Positions 54,095 through 64,000 of a DNA stretch of 64,000 nucleotides are shown one piece after another. This DNA comes from Streptomyces sp. GSL17-111 (GTDB lineage: Bacteria; Actinomycetota; Actinomycetes; Streptomycetales; Streptomycetaceae): assembly GCF_037911585.1 (NCBI RefSeq), contig NZ_JBAJNS010000001.1, forward strand, positions 1,611,001-1,675,000, read 5' to 3'. The notes below the pieces were generated by a model, which saw nothing but the letters and a program-made list of their open reading frames with translations, made no database searches and was not told the origin of the DNA. Each line of letters starts with the position of its first letter. Within the stretch, counting starts at the first letter, position 1. A program made the position numbers and the translations under genes.

Positions 54095-57000
54095 GTGTCG
54101 TCACAGTCCCCGAAGACCTCGAGCATCTCGACCGACCAGGACGGGCAAGGAAAGAGCCCCGTCACCGGTTTCGGTCACAACGAGTGGCTCGTCGACGAGA
54201 TCTACCAGCAGTACCTCCAGGACCCGAACTCGGTAGACCGGGCCTGGTGGGATTTCTTCGCCGACTACAAGCCGGGCCAGACGACGAGCGCGGAGCCGCA
54301 GGCTCCCGCAGCCGCCGCCCCCGCGCAGGCCGGGGCCGCCCCGGCCGCCGGGGAGAAGCCCGCCGGGCAGCCGCAGACCGCGGCGGCTCCGCAGCCGCAG
54401 GCCGCGGCCCGGCCGGCCCAGCAGGCCCCGCAGCGCGCGCCGGAGCCGGCCGCCCCGAAGGCACCGGCCGAGCAGCCGAAGGCCGCCACGCCCCGGCCCG
54501 CGCCGAAGGACGAGCAGCCGAAGGCACAGGCCGCCACGCCCAAGGAGCAGCCGAAGAGCGCCCCGGCCGCCGAGGAGCCGAGCGCCGGCCCCGAGTACGT
54601 GACGCTGCGCGGCCCCGGTGCCGCCGTCGCGAAGAACATGAACGCCTCGCTGGAGCTGCCGACGGCCACCTCCGTCCGCGCGGTCCCGGTGAAGCTGCTC
54701 TTCGACAACCGCATCGTCATCAACAACCACCTCAAGCGCGCCCGTGGCGGCAAGGTCTCCTTCACGCACCTCATCGGCTACGCCATGGTGCAGGCGCTGA
54801 AGGCGATGCCCTCGATGAACCACTCGTTCACCGAGAAGGACGGCAAGCCCACGCTGGTCAAGCCCGACCACGTGAACCTCGGCCTGGCCATCGACCTGGT
54901 GAAGCCGAACGGTGACCGCCAGCTCGTCGTCGCCGCGATCAAGAAGGCCGAGACCCTCACCTTCTTCGAGTTCTGGCAGGCCTACGAGGACATCGTCCGG
55001 CGCGCCCGCAACGGCAAGCTGACGATGGACGACTTCTCCGGCGTCACCGCGTCGCTGACCAACCCCGGCGGCATCGGCACCGTCCACTCCGTGCCGCGTC
55101 TGATGCCCGGGCAGGGCCTCATCGTCGGCGTCGGCGCGATGGAGTACCCGGCGGAGTTCCAGGGCACCTCCCAGGACACCCTGAACAAGCTGGGCATCTC
55201 CAAGGTCATGACGCTGACCTCGACCTACGACCACCGCGTCATCCAGGGCGCGGCGTCCGGCGAGTTCCTGCGCCAGATGCACCAGCTGCTGCTGGGGCAG
55301 AACGACTTCTACGACGAGATCTTCGAGTCCCTGCGCATCCCGTACGAGCCGGTGCGCTGGAACCAGGACATCGACGTCTCCCACGACGACGAGGTCACCA
55401 AGGCCGCCCGCGTCTTCGACCTGATCCACTCCTACCGGGTGCGCGGCCACGTCATGGCCGACACCGACCCGCTGGAGTACAAGCAGCGCAAGCACCCCGA
55501 CCTGGACATCGCCTCGCACGGCCTCACCCTGTGGGACCTGGAGCGCGAGTTCGCCGTCGGCGGTTTCGCCGGCAAGTCGATGCTGAAGCTGCGCGAGATC
55601 CTCGGCGTGCTGCGCGACTCGTACTGCCGCACCACCGGCATCGAGTACATGCACATCCAGGACCCGAAGCAGCGCAGGTGGATCCAGGACCGCGTCGAGC
55701 GCCCGTTCTCCACCCCGGAGCGCGAGGAGCAGCTGCGCATCCTGCGCCGTCTGAACGCCGCCGAGGCGTTCGAGACGTTCCTCCAGACGAAGTACGTCGG
55801 CCAGAAGCGGTTCTCGCTGGAGGGTGGCGAGTCCGTCATCCCGCTGCTCGACGCCGTCATCGACTCGGCGGCCGAGTCCCGGCTGGACGAGGTCGTCGTC
55901 GGCATGCCGCACCGGGGTCGGCTGAACGTGCTGGCCAACATCGTCGGCAAGTCGTACGCGCAGATCTTCCGCGAGTTCGAGGGCAACCTCGACCCGAAGT
56001 CCATGCACGGCTCCGGCGACGTCAAGTACCACCTGGGCGCCGAGGGCACCTTCACCGGCCTGGACGGCGAGGAGATCAAGGTCTCGCTGACGGCCAACCC
56101 CTCCCACCTGGAGGCGGTGGACCCGGTCGTCGAGGGTGTCGTCCGCGCCAAGCAGGACATCATCGGCAAGGGCGGCACGGACTTCACCGTCCTGCCCGTC
56201 CAGCTGCACGGCGACGCGGCCTTCGCGGGCCAGGGCGTCGTGGCCGAGACGCTGAACATGTCGCAGCTGCGCGGCTACCGCACCGGCGGCACCGTGCACA
56301 TCGTGATCAACAACCAGGTCGGCTTCACGGCGGCGCCCGAGGCGGCCCGCTCGTCGATGTACTGCACCGACGTGGCGCGCATGATCGAGGCCCCGATCTT
56401 CCACGTCAACGGCGACGACCCGGAGGCCGTCGTCCGCGTGGGGCGGCTGGCGTTCGAGTTCCGGCAGGCGTTCAACAAGGACGTCGTCATCGACCTCGTC
56501 TGCTACCGCCGCCGGGGCCACAACGAGACGGACAACCCGTCCTTCACCCAGCCGCGCATGTACAACCTGATCGACAAGAAGCGCTCGGTGCGCAAGCTCT
56601 ACACCGAGTCGCTGATCGGCCGGGGCGACATCACCATGGAGGAGGCGGAGCAGGCGCTCCAGGACTTCCAGGGGCAGCTGGAGAAGGTGTTCACGGAGGT
56701 CCGCGAGGCCGCCGTGACGCCGGGCCAGGCGGAGTCGGCCCCGCCGAAGCCGGAGTTCCCGGTCGCGCTGGACACGGCGGTCAGCCAGGAGGTCGTCAAG
56801 CGGATCGCCGAGTCCCAGGTCAACATCCCCGACCGGATCTCCGTGCACCCGAGGCTGCTGCCGCAGCTCCAGCGCCGCGCGGCCATGGTCGAGGACGGCA
56901 CCATCGACTGGGGCATGGGCGAGACGCTCGCCATCGGCTCGCTGCTGATGGAGGGCACCCCGGTCCGGCTCGCCGGCCAGGACTCGCGACGCGGCACGTT

Positions 57001-57967
57001 CGGCCAGCGCCACGCGGTGCTGATCGACCAGAACACCGGCGACGACTACACCCCGCTGCTGTACCTGGCGCAGGACCAGGCCCGCTACAACGTCTACGAC
57101 TCGCTCCTCAGCGAGTTCGCGGCGATGGGCTTCGAGTACGGCTACTCGCTGGCCCGCCCCGAGGCGCTGGTGATGTGGGAGGCCCAGTTCGGTGACTTCG
57201 TCAACGGCGCGCAGACGATCGTGGACGAGTTCATCTCCTCGGCCGAGCAGAAGTGGGGTCAGACCTCCGGTGTGACGCTCCTGCTGCCGCACGGCTACGA
57301 GGGCCAGGGCCCGGACCACTCCTCGGCCCGCATCGAGCGGTTCCTCCAGCTGTGCGCGCAGAACAGCATGACCGTCGCGATGCCGACACTGCCGTCGAAC
57401 TACTTCCACCTGCTGCGCTGGCAGGTGCACAACCCGCACCACAAGCCGCTGGTCGTCTTCACGCCGAAGTCGATGCTCCGGCTGAAGGCGGCGGCCTCCC
57501 GCACGGAGGAGTTCGTCACCGGCGGCTTCCGCCCGGTCATCGGCGACACGCTGGTGGACTCCGGCGAGGTGAGTGCCGAGGCCATCCGCAAGGTCGTCTT
57601 CTGCTCCGGCAAGGTCTACTACGACCTGGACGCCGAGCGCAGGAAGCGCGGTGCGACGGACACGGCGCTCATCCGGATCGAGCGGCTGTACCCGCTGCCG
57701 GCCAAGGAGATCCAGGACGCCCTGGCGCCCTTCACCAAGGCCCAGAAGTACGTGTGGGCCCAGGAGGAGCCGGCCAACCAGGGGGCGTGGCCGTTCATCG
57801 CGCTGAACCTGGTGGACCACCTGGACCTGATCATCGGCGCGGCGCCGGACAACGCGGACCGGCTGCGCCGGGTCTCGCGTCCGTCCTCGTCCTCGCCGGC
57901 GGTCGGTTCGCCGAAGCGGCACGCGCAGGAGCAGGCGGAGCTGGTCGCGGAGGTCTTCGACCTCTGA
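54095..57967 (+). CDS. kgd: Multifunctional 2-oxoglutarate decarboxylase/dehydrogenase (E1o with E2-like domain)
   Basis: A 1290-residue enzyme of the actinobacterial Kgd/OdhA type (M. tuberculosis Kgd is 1231 residues). The N-terminal block [18 protein letters not shown] is followed by a Pro/Ala/Gln/Lys-rich linker (about residues 65-170). An acyltransferase-like E2 domain comes next, with [17 protein letters not shown] (about residue 380). The E1 part has [39 protein letters not shown] and [12 protein letters not shown] (ThDP and 2-oxoglutarate binding). It converts 2-oxoglutarate to succinyl-CoA (with E3) or succinic semialdehyde in the TCA cycle. The GTG at 54095 gives the standard N-terminus; GTG 54068 would add nine basic residues. 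A strong terminator follows. Confidence 0.96.
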   Translation: MSSQSPKTSSISTDQDGQGKSPVTGFGHNEWLVDEIYQQYLQDPNSVDRAWWDFFADYKPGQTTSAEPQAPAAAAPAQAGAAPAAGEKPAGQPQTAAAPQPQAAARPAQQAPQRAPEPAAPKAPAEQPKAATPRPAPKDEQPKAQAATPKEQPKSAPAAEEPSAGPEYVTLRGPGAAVAKNMNASLELPTATSVRAVPVKLLFDNRIVINNHLKRARGGKVSFTHLIGYAMVQALKAMPSMNHSFTEKDGKPTLVKPDHVNLGLAIDLVKPNGDRQLVVAAIKKAETLTFFEFWQAYEDIVRRARNGKLTMDDFSGVTASLTNPGGIGTVHSVPRLMPGQGLIVGVGAMEYPAEFQGTSQDTLNKLGISKVMTLTSTYDHRVIQGAASGEFLRQMHQLLLGQNDFYDEIFESLRIPYEPVRWNQDIDVSHDDEVTKAARVFDLIHSYRVRGHVMADTDPLEYKQRKHPDLDIASHGLTLWDLEREFAVGGFAGKSMLKLREILGVLRDSYCRTTGIEYMHIQDPKQRRWIQDRVERPFSTPEREEQLRILRRLNAAEAFETFLQTKYVGQKRFSLEGGESVIPLLDAVIDSAAESRLDEVVVGMPHRGRLNVLANIVGKSYAQIFREFEGNLDPKSMHGSGDVKYHLGAEGTFTGLDGEEIKVSLTANPSHLEAVDPVVEGVVRAKQDIIGKGGTDFTVLPVQLHGDAAFAGQGVVAETLNMSQLRGYRTGGTVHIVINNQVGFTAAPEAARSSMYCTDVARMIEAPIFHVNGDDPEAVVRVGRLAFEFRQAFNKDVVIDLVCYRRRGHNETDNPSFTQPRMYNLIDKKRSVRKLYTESLIGRGDITMEEAEQALQDFQGQLEKVFTEVREAAVTPGQAESAPPKPEFPVALDTAVSQEVVKRIAESQVNIPDRISVHPRLLPQLQRRAAMVEDGTIDWGMGETLAIGSLLMEGTPVRLAGQDSRRGTFGQRHAVLIDQNTGDDYTPLLYLAQDQARYNVYDSLLSEFAAMGFEYGYSLARPEALVMWEAQFGDFVNGAQTIVDEFISSAEQKWGQTSGVTLLLPHGYEGQGPDHSSARIERFLQLCAQNSMTVAMPTLPSNYFHLLRWQVHNPHHKPLVVFTPKSMLRLKAAASRTEEFVTGGFRPVIGDTLVDSGEVSAEAIRKVVFCSGKVYYDLDAERRKRGATDTALIRIERLYPLPAKEIQDALAPFTKAQKYVWAQEEPANQGAWPFIALNLVDHLDLIIGAAPDNADRLRRVSRPSSSSPAVGSPKRHAQEQAELVAEVFDL

Positions 57968-58001
57968 CGCCCGCGCCGTCCCGACCGGACGACCGCGTCA
58001 T

Positions 58002-58042
58002 CCCTGGGGCCGGGCCTCTCGTCGAGAGGCCCGGCCCCAGGG
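58002..58042. terminator. Strong bidirectional terminator after kgd
   Basis: A 19-bp perfect stem (CCCTGGGGCCGGGCCTCTC and its complement) with a 3-base loop GTC, between the convergent ends of kgd and the fxsT-like gene. Confidence 0.85.
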
Positions 58043-58058
58043 CGTCGCGGGCTCCGGG

Positions 58059-61000
58059 TCAGCCCATCGCGGCCTCGAAGTCCCAGTAGGGGCGGACGCG
58101 GCGCTGCGCGGAGAGCGTGTGCGGGTGCTGGGCCCCCAGCGTGCGGGTGAGGCGCTGGAGCGCATCCTCCTCCTGCTTGTCCGCCTCGGTCCGTTCGCGC
58201 AGGGACCGCAGGTCGGCCGCGAGTGCCGTCTGCGCGGACAGCGTCAGCGGGTGGTCCTCGCCCAGCGCGTGCCGGGTCCGGCGCAGGGTGTCGCGGCTCA
58301 GCTCGGCCGCGTCCTCCAGCCGGTCGTTGAAGTTCCGGCCCCGGGCGGCGTTGAGGGCGCAGCCGAGCACCCAGGGGTGGTCGTAGCCGAGGGTGGCGGC
58401 GAGCCCGGCGTAGGCGGACTCGAAGACGGCCATCGCTTCGGCGCGTTCACCGGCGGCCTGGAGGACGAGCCCCGCGTTGGACAGCATGCCGGTCGTGATG
58501 GGGTGCGCCGGTCCCAGCACGCTGCGGAAGACGGCGGAGGCCTGGTCCAGGTGGTCGCGGGCCTTGCCGAGGTCCCCGTGCTCGCGCAGGTAGTTCGCGT
58601 AGTCCGTCCGGAAGACGGCCGTCTGATGGTGGGCGCTGCCGTTGACCTGCTCGAACTGTTCGAGCAGGCTCGCCATGACCCGCCCGACTTCCTGGTGGGG
58701 GCTGCCGGCCCGGCGTTCGCACAGCACGAGGTTGTAGCGGGCCCACAACGTCTGCGGGTGCTGCCCGCCGAGGACCTGGACGTGCAGCCGCATGCCCAGT
58801 TCCTGGCGAGCGAGGGCTTCGCGGTAGCGGCCCATCAGCCGCAGGTCGCGGGCGCAGGCGGTCCCGGAGTAGAGGGTCGCCGCGTGCCGGGTGCGCAGCA
58901 GGGACTCGCGCATCCGTAGCGTCTCGACGTCCATCTCGTACGCCTCGGCGTACCGGCCGAGCATGCGCAGGGCGAGCGCTACGTTGTGCCGGTTGGTCAG
59001 CGTGGTGTAGTCGTCGGGCCCGCGCAGCAGCAGGGCCTTCTCCAGCACCTCACGCTGGAGCTGGAGGGATTCCTGGTACTGGCCGAGGTAGTGCAGGTCC
59101 TGGGCGTAGGAGTTGCTGGCGGTCAGCAGGGCGTGCTGATCGGGCTCCTCGACGGCGCGGAGCCGTTCGAGCATGCTGCGGTCCAGTTCGTAGGCGGTGC
59201 GGAAGTGGCCGCTGTTGCGCAGGATGTTGCCCTGCTGGGTGGTGAGTTCCAGCATGGCCCGCGCGTCAGGGGTGAGGAAATCGGACCACTCCTGCCTGAT
59301 GCGTTCGGCGAGTTGGCGTCCGAGGACGTACTCCCCGGCACGCAGGCAGTAGCGCAGGCAGTTCAGCACGGTGCTCTGGACACGCGGGTTGGTACTGGTC
59401 AGGGCTCCGGACGGCTCCAGGTGCGGCAGCAGTTCGGCGTAGCGCGGCCAGTGCGCCGCCTCAAGCGGCTGCCCGGGGTCGGCCTCGGCCAGCAGTCGGC
59501 GCACGACCCGGCGGTAGGTCTCGCGGTCCTCGGCGGTGGTGAGCCGGCTGGCGACATCGTGGACGAGCCGGTGCATGTGGATCGTCTCGTGGCGCGGACT
59601 CGGCTCTCCGGCGCTGGACGCGGCAGCTGCGGAGCGGGTGTCGCGGGTGATGACGGAGTAGTTGACCAGCGCGTCCAGCGCCCTGGTCCAGCCGGCCGGG
59701 TCCTGGCCGATCCACGCCAGGTTCTCGGGCAGCTCCCCCGCCGGGATGCCGTGCACGAGACCGATCGGGACGCGGCCGGGGGCGAAGCACGTGGCGAGGG
59801 TCAGCAGTTCGACAGCCTGCGGCTGTGCGGCCCGCAGTCGGTTGATCATGATGGACCAGGAGGTGAGCGACGCGTCGGAATACCCCTCGAACTCCGCGCG
59901 GCCGGGCATCGGGTTGACGCTGTCCCGCACCAACCTGAGGTACTCGGTGACGGACATGTGCGACTCGCCGAGCAGGGCCGCCGCCTGGGCCAGCGGCAGC
60001 GGCACGTCGCGGTGCTCCAAGGAGACGCGTTCGGCGTCGGCCGCGGTGATGTGCGGGGCCCGCCGCATCAGGTAGGAGATCGACTCGTACCGCCGGAAGC
60101 CGGGTACCTCGACCACGTCGACCACGCGGCCCCAGTCGCGGTTACGCGAGGTGACCAGGACGTGGCCCGTCTGGCCGGGCGGCAGCAGCAGTTCGGCTCC
60201 GTCGAGGTCGTCCCATCCGTCAAAGACGAGGAGCCAGCGCCCGTACGGTTCACCGCGACGCAGCGCCTCCCGCACCACGCGGATGCGCTCACCGGTCTCG
60301 GAGCCGGTGCGCAGGCCGAGCTCGGGGGCGAGCTCGCCGTACCGCTCGCGCAGGGTGCCGCGTTGGTCGGAGGGCACCCACCAGACAATGTCGTAGTCGG
60401 GGGTGAAGCGGTGCGCGTACTCGGCGGCCAGCTGCGTCTTGCCGATGCCGGGCATGCCGACCAGCGCACAGGCCGACACGCCCTGGTCAACGTCCGTGAG
60501 CCGCTGCTGCAGCTCCATCAGCAGGTCGTCCCGGCCCGTGAAGCGCGGGTTGCGCAACGGCACCTCGCCCCAGACGACGGGCGGATCGTTGGGGTAGCGC
60601 GACTCGACTCCGCCGAGCGTGCGCTCCGGCGCGTTCGTGGACAGCCCGAGCCGGGTCAGCAGGCGCCACTCGGCCTCCTCCGCGCCGACGGCCCACAGGT
60701 CCACGGGCTGCAGGACGGTCGTGGCCGGCAGCAGCGTGCGGTTGGTCAGGTTGACGGCGGCGAACCGGTCGGAGTGCTCCCGCAGATAGCCCCGGAGGAC
60801 ATCGTTCCACTCACCCTCCCGGCGCGGGCCCAGTTGGAAGAACCAGTCACTCAGCACCAGGATCACCCGGCTGCCGGAGAGCAGCAGGTCCGCGAAGGCC
60901 GTCTCCAGCGGTTCCTCGCGCGGCGGGTTCCAGCGGTGCAGGGTGGTCGTGTGGCGGTAGGTTTCCAGCCGCCGCGCGATCCACGTGGCCCAGGGCCGGT

Positions 61001-61082
61001 TGTAGCCGGGGAAGGCGATGACGAAGTGCTCGCTGCGGTACTCGTCCACACCGCTCCTTGCCGACTGCCGCTGTGCGGCCAT
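58059..61082 (-). CDS. fxsT: FxsT-type TIR/NB-ARC/TPR protein of a peptide-modification locus
   Basis: A 1007-residue STAND-type protein. Residues about 15-140 form a TIR-like domain (HFVIAFPGYNRPWATWIARR, VILVLSDWFFQLG). An NB-ARC ATPase follows with Walker A ALVGMPGIGKTQLAAEYAH (about 207) and Walker B WLLVFDGWDDLDG. A helical winged region and then many TPR units (about residues 560-1000; recurring forms of Tyr/Leu-Gly-x-His-Pro-x-Thr) complete it. This is the architecture of the FxSxx-COOH system TPR protein, found next to peptide-modification genes. It probably acts as an NTP-dependent sensor or scaffold. The ATG at 61082 has GAGGGAG about 8 bases upstream. Confidence 0.86.
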   Translation of the reverse strand: MAAQRQSARSGVDEYRSEHFVIAFPGYNRPWATWIARRLETYRHTTTLHRWNPPREEPLETAFADLLLSGSRVILVLSDWFFQLGPRREGEWNDVLRGYLREHSDRFAAVNLTNRTLLPATTVLQPVDLWAVGAEEAEWRLLTRLGLSTNAPERTLGGVESRYPNDPPVVWGEVPLRNPRFTGRDDLLMELQQRLTDVDQGVSACALVGMPGIGKTQLAAEYAHRFTPDYDIVWWVPSDQRGTLRERYGELAPELGLRTGSETGERIRVVREALRRGEPYGRWLLVFDGWDDLDGAELLLPPGQTGHVLVTSRNRDWGRVVDVVEVPGFRRYESISYLMRRAPHITAADAERVSLEHRDVPLPLAQAAALLGESHMSVTEYLRLVRDSVNPMPGRAEFEGYSDASLTSWSIMINRLRAAQPQAVELLTLATCFAPGRVPIGLVHGIPAGELPENLAWIGQDPAGWTRALDALVNYSVITRDTRSAAAASSAGEPSPRHETIHMHRLVHDVASRLTTAEDRETYRRVVRRLLAEADPGQPLEAAHWPRYAELLPHLEPSGALTSTNPRVQSTVLNCLRYCLRAGEYVLGRQLAERIRQEWSDFLTPDARAMLELTTQQGNILRNSGHFRTAYELDRSMLERLRAVEEPDQHALLTASNSYAQDLHYLGQYQESLQLQREVLEKALLLRGPDDYTTLTNRHNVALALRMLGRYAEAYEMDVETLRMRESLLRTRHAATLYSGTACARDLRLMGRYREALARQELGMRLHVQVLGGQHPQTLWARYNLVLCERRAGSPHQEVGRVMASLLEQFEQVNGSAHHQTAVFRTDYANYLREHGDLGKARDHLDQASAVFRSVLGPAHPITTGMLSNAGLVLQAAGERAEAMAVFESAYAGLAATLGYDHPWVLGCALNAARGRNFNDRLEDAAELSRDTLRRTRHALGEDHPLTLSAQTALAADLRSLRERTEADKQEEDALQRLTRTLGAQHPHTLSAQRRVRPYWDFEAAMG

Positions 61083-61174
61083 GCGCACGTCTCCCTCGTT
61101 GCGTAGGACCGCGCCATCCCCGTCGACTGACGCGAGAGAACATCACTCTACGTCACGAGAACGTGGCTCTCAGG

Positions 61175-62542
61175 TCAACCACGGGTCAAGCCGGGCCGAT
61201 TCCCCAGACTCCGGTGGTACTCACTCATGCCTTTGGTGAACTCACGTCCAGCGTATGTGAGTTCAGCGGAATTTAGGAGGATGGGCAGCGCCTCCCCGAC
61301 CTGCTCCCAGCAGCGTTCGTGGCGCTCGCGAGCGGTACGGCGGAAGCGCTCGGGGGCACCGGCGCCACGGGCTAGGCGGGCCCACAGGTCGGCGAGCGCC
61401 AGGTGCGCGTACGTCCCGTGCAGCACGCCGCGCAGCGGGCGGGGGTCGGTGCGCCAGCCGACCGTGTGCAGCCTCCGGCCCGGGTCAGGGGACGTGGTGG
61501 CCCCCGGGGGCCCGCCCCCGTCGTCGAGCAGGGGGACCAGGTCGTGGACGAGGTCCAGTTTCGTGTGGTGCGTCTCGTGCACCACCACGGCGGCCAGCTC
61601 GGCCGGGGAGCCCGGCCACGTGGTGAGCAGGGCGCCCGGCATCGCCCGGGCCGTCGCACTCAGCGCCTCCCCGTGGACGGCGGGGCCGCCGCCGCAGGGC
61701 GTCGCGCTGAGCGGCACCACGGCGCGCAGCAGGGCCGTCGCCTCGGCCGCCCGGACGGGATCGGCGGTCAGCAGGAGGGCGAGAGCCGCACGCCACCGGG
61801 CCGCCCACGGGTGTGCCGCCGACTCCGGCCGCTCCGCCGCGGGCCGGGGCGTGCCCGTGGGGAGTCCGACCCCGCCGGGCGGGACACGGAAGGGGTCGAC
61901 GTCCTCCAGCCGCACCCCCGACGCGGGGAACCGGGCGGGCTGCCGCCAGCCCGGCCCGGCCCCGCGGAGGACCGGCCCTCCGCCTGGGCCGGGCACGCGC
62001 AGCAGTCCGACGCCGGCGGGCCGGCCCACCGGCGCCAGCCACGCACCGCCGCGCCACGCGTCCACCCGCACCCGCGAGGCGGGCGTGTGCAGCACCCCCA
62101 CGCCGGGGAGCGCCAGCACCCCGGCCTCCGTTGCCAGGTCGGCCGTGAACGGGGTGCCGGTGCGCAGGGCGACCGCCGACGCGGTGGCCCCGAAGGCGGT
62201 CAGCGCCCGCTCCAGACCGGCGCCGTCCGCCGCCCGGAGCGCGGCCACCAGCCGGGCGCCCACCGTCGGGTAGCCGAGTGCGGCGCGGGCCGCCCGGGGA
62301 CGGCGGGCCTCCGCGCGGGCGAGCAGGTCCCAGTGGGCCTCGAACGCACGGCGTGCCTCGGGGCCGACCGCGTCGGGGGGCCGCCGCAGCCGGGTGTGGA
62401 GGGCCTTGAGGAGCACCAGCCGACGGTCGTCCACGGCTCGGCGCAGCAGGGCCAGGTCGCCGGGCACGGGCCGGGTGGCCGCCAGGCGGGCGAGCGCCGG
62501 GCCCGGCAGGCGGGTCGGACTCGTCGCGCTGGTCGCCGCCAC
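61175..62542 (-). CDS. HExxH-motif peptide-modification enzyme (mod_HExxH family)
   Basis: A 455-residue protein with an Ala/Arg/Pro-rich N-terminus and a metal-binding HETHH motif (VVVHETHHTKLDLVHDL, about residue 320), followed downstream by LHGTYAHLALADLW, which supplies further His residues. Proteins of this family are encoded with FxSxx-type precursors. Some members have been reported as 2-oxoglutarate-dependent peptide hydroxylases rather than proteases (from memory). It lies directly upstream of the fxsT-like gene (92 bases) and 61 bases after a 65-residue candidate substrate. The GTG at 62542 has GAGGAGG upstream. It likely modifies side chains of that small peptide. Confidence 0.82.
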   Translation of the reverse strand: MAATSATSPTRLPGPALARLAATRPVPGDLALLRRAVDDRRLVLLKALHTRLRRPPDAVGPEARRAFEAHWDLLARAEARRPRAARAALGYPTVGARLVAALRAADGAGLERALTAFGATASAVALRTGTPFTADLATEAGVLALPGVGVLHTPASRVRVDAWRGGAWLAPVGRPAGVGLLRVPGPGGGPVLRGAGPGWRQPARFPASGVRLEDVDPFRVPPGGVGLPTGTPRPAAERPESAAHPWAARWRAALALLLTADPVRAAEATALLRAVVPLSATPCGGGPAVHGEALSATARAMPGALLTTWPGSPAELAAVVVHETHHTKLDLVHDLVPLLDDGGGPPGATTSPDPGRRLHTVGWRTDPRPLRGVLHGTYAHLALADLWARLARGAGAPERFRRTARERHERCWEQVGEALPILLNSAELTYAGREFTKGMSEYHRSLGNRPGLTRG

Positions 62543-62603
62543 GGGCGCCTCCTCGGGATGCGCCTCCGGCGGCCGGGCCGGCGCGGAGGAAACTGGCCGG
62601 AAA

Positions 62604-62801
62604 TCACCCTTCCTGGTCCGGCCCTCCCCCGCACCAGATCTCGGCGAGCACCTCCGGGTCGCTGAGTATGGCGTCGACCCGGGCCGAGAGATGGGGTTCC
62701 GTCAGGTCCGCCAAGGCCGCGAGGGCGACTCCACCGAGGTCCGGAAGGGGGCGGGCCCCGGGCGCCCGGCCTGACGGCGCCGCCTGCACGTCCTTGGTCA
62801 C
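62604..62801 (-). CDS. Candidate peptide precursor (65 residues) of the modification locus
   Basis: A small protein of 65 residues. The N-terminal half carries PLPDLGGVALAAL, similar in my reading to the LPDL segment of FxSxx-type precursor leaders, then HLSARVDAILSDPEVLAEI and a C-terminal tail WCGGGPDQEG. It does not end in the FxSxx motif. The single Cys and Trp, the Gly run and the acidic end form a plausible core. The GTG at 62801 has GGAGAG about 7 bases upstream, and it lies between the TPR gene and the HExxH enzyme on the same strand. If it is a RiPP precursor, the HExxH enzyme is the natural candidate modifier; this is inferred. Confidence 0.6.
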   Translation of the reverse strand: MTKDVQAAPSGRAPGARPLPDLGGVALAALADLTEPHLSARVDAILSDPEVLAEIWCGGGPDQEG

Positions 62802-62903
62802 CCTGCGCTCTCCTCCCCGCTGCCACCCACCGAACGCGCCCCGAACGGCTGCACGGTTCTTCCCACCGCGCCGGATACGGAAACCCGTTCGGGTGCGCTT
62901 CGG

Positions 62904-64000
62904 TCACCGGCCGTCGAGTCCGGCCAGGCGCTGCCGGGTCGCCTCCACCTCCTCCCATGGCACCGGGTCGAGGTGGGCGACGAGCCGCCGCCACTCGAGC
63001 GACGCCTCGCGGTAGGCGTCCAGCGCGGCACCGGAGCGGCCCTCGGCCTCCCGCAGCTCCCCCCGCGCGTGCAGGGCGCGGGCGACGGCCACCGACGGAC
63101 GGTCCTCCGCCGCCGCGCGGGCCTCGGCGAGCGAGGCGTCGAGGGAGGCCGCCGCGTCCGCCCGGCCCCGCGCCGACGCCGCACCCTCGTCCGCCGCCTG
63201 CACGCGGCCGAGCTCCAGCCAGGCGGCGGACCGCAGTTCGGCGTCGACGCCACGGCGCGCGGCCTCGGTGAGCAGGTGCAGGGCCTCGTAGCGGTCCGGT
63301 GGGAAGCCGTCCCTGCGGTAGCGCACGAGCAGGGCCCGGGCGAGGAGCAGCTGGAGGCGGGAGAAGAGCGGGGAGCGGCCCGGCACGGTGGCGAACGCCT
63401 CGCGCAGGACGCCTTCGGCGCGCGCCACCGTCTCCGGGGCCGCCGTGGGGGCGTCGGCGCGGGCGAGCAGGTCGGCGCCCCACTCGGCGAGCACCTCGCA
63501 CCGGCGCATGCTGTCGCGCGGTGCGCGGTCCGCGATCAGGTCGTAGGCGGCGTCGGTCTCCTCGGCGCGCCCGGCGTCCGCCAGGGAGCGGGCCCGGATG
63601 AGCAGCAGTCGTTCTCTGAGGGCCGGGTTCTCCTCGTGCCGGCCGGTCAGCTCGTCAGCGCGGCTCACGGTCTCCAGTGCCTCCTCGGTGCGGCCGTGCA
63701 GCCGCAGGGCCGCGGCGAAGTCCAGCAGAGCTCCGGCCCGCAGCTCGGCGGGCACCTCCGCGGCCTGTGACTGCTCGCAGGCCGCGCGCAGTTCGGCCAC
63801 CGAGTCGGCGACCAGCCGCGCCCTGGCCCGGGGTACCGGTTCGGCCTCGGCGCGGGCCAGCAGCGCCCGTCCCAGCCGCAGATGCCGCGTGCGGCGCTCT
63901 TCAGGAGGCAGCGTTTCCGGATCGAGGCCACTCAACACCTCCACCGCCGAGTCGAGTTGCGGAAGGCTTCCGGTGGTCTGCCAGGTGTCGTGGTGGACGG
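62904..64000 (-). CDS. TPR-repeat protein, N-terminus outside window
   Basis: The frame is open to the right edge, so the start lies beyond 64000. At least 365 residues are visible. They are all-helical and Ala/Arg/Glu-rich, with TPR-like repeats, such as LRLGRALLARAEAEP, LDFAAALRLHGRTEEALETV and ALDAYREASLEWRRL. No catalytic motif is seen. It is the most upstream gene of the peptide-modification operon in view. It may be a scaffold or the C-terminal part of a larger regulator; the missing part would decide. Confidence 0.75.
   Translation of the reverse strand, partial: VHHDTWQTTGSLPQLDSAVEVLSGLDPETLPPEERRTRHLRLGRALLARAEAEPVPRARARLVADSVAELRAACEQSQAAEVPAELRAGALLDFAAALRLHGRTEEALETVSRADELTGRHEENPALRERLLLIRARSLADAGRAEETDAAYDLIADRAPRDSMRRCEVLAEWGADLLARADAPTAAPETVARAEGVLREAFATVPGRSPLFSRLQLLLARALLVRYRRDGFPPDRYEALHLLTEAARRGVDAELRSAAWLELGRVQAADEGAASARGRADAAASLDASLAEARAAAEDRPSVAVARALHARGELREAEGRSGAALDAYREASLEWRRLVAHLDPVPWEEVEATRQRLAGLDGR

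Overview
The window is very GC-rich, uses GTG starts often, and carries a conservon, a multifunctional 2-oxoglutarate decarboxylase/dehydrogenase (kgd), a LAL-type LuxR regulator, an XRE/DUF397 pair and an FxSxx-type peptide-modification locus. Together these point to a Streptomyces chromosome or a close relative. No integrase, transposase, replication gene, rRNA or CRISPR array is visible.

Positions 1-4626 hold the end of a tandem HAD-hydrolase gene and a three-gene ECF-type transporter operon (S-like component, double ABC ATPase, EcfT). Positions 4883-31683 form a defence-type island, almost all on the + strand. It contains a GmrSD-like DUF262-HNH protein, a Ser/Thr kinase, a SNF2-type helicase (DrmD-like) and a giant N6-adenine methyltransferase (DrmMI-like). 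An antisense DUF397/XRE pair follows, then a coupled DUF262 / AAA-ATPase / unknown-protein triad. The island ends with a 2281-residue helicase-DUF1998-nuclease fusion (DrmA+DrmB-like), a UvrD-type helicase with a RelE-like N-terminus, and a small unknown protein. The set resembles class 1 DISARM but lacks a separate DrmC (PLD nuclease). The last third of the methylase has a sharply lower GC content just after its NPPW motif, as expected for an exchanged target-recognition segment. Three island genes contain the rare TTA leucine codon, which in Streptomyces implies bldA-dependent translation.

Positions 31848-38933 hold two secreted proteases (an M4 thermolysin-like enzyme and an M28 aminopeptidase) with nearly the same C-terminal pre-peptidase domain. 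They flank a tRNA-Arg(CCG) and a LAL regulator whose reading frame has no ATG, GTG or TTG start before its ATPase domain. Positions 39206-42897 carry an AurF-like diiron oxygenase, a TetR regulator, a small unknown protein and an NlpC/P60 hydrolase. Positions 42907-48889 are a conservon (cvnA-D, minus strand) followed by a StyA-like flavin monooxygenase. Positions 49299-57967 carry a PP2C-like protein, a MarR regulator, a rhomboid-like membrane protein, a two-component pair and kgd.

Positions 58059-64000 (minus strand) are a peptide-modification locus: a TPR protein cut by the window edge, a 65-residue candidate precursor, an HExxH peptide-modification enzyme and a TIR/NB-ARC/TPR protein of the FxsT type.

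All functions are read from motifs and gene context; no database search was run.
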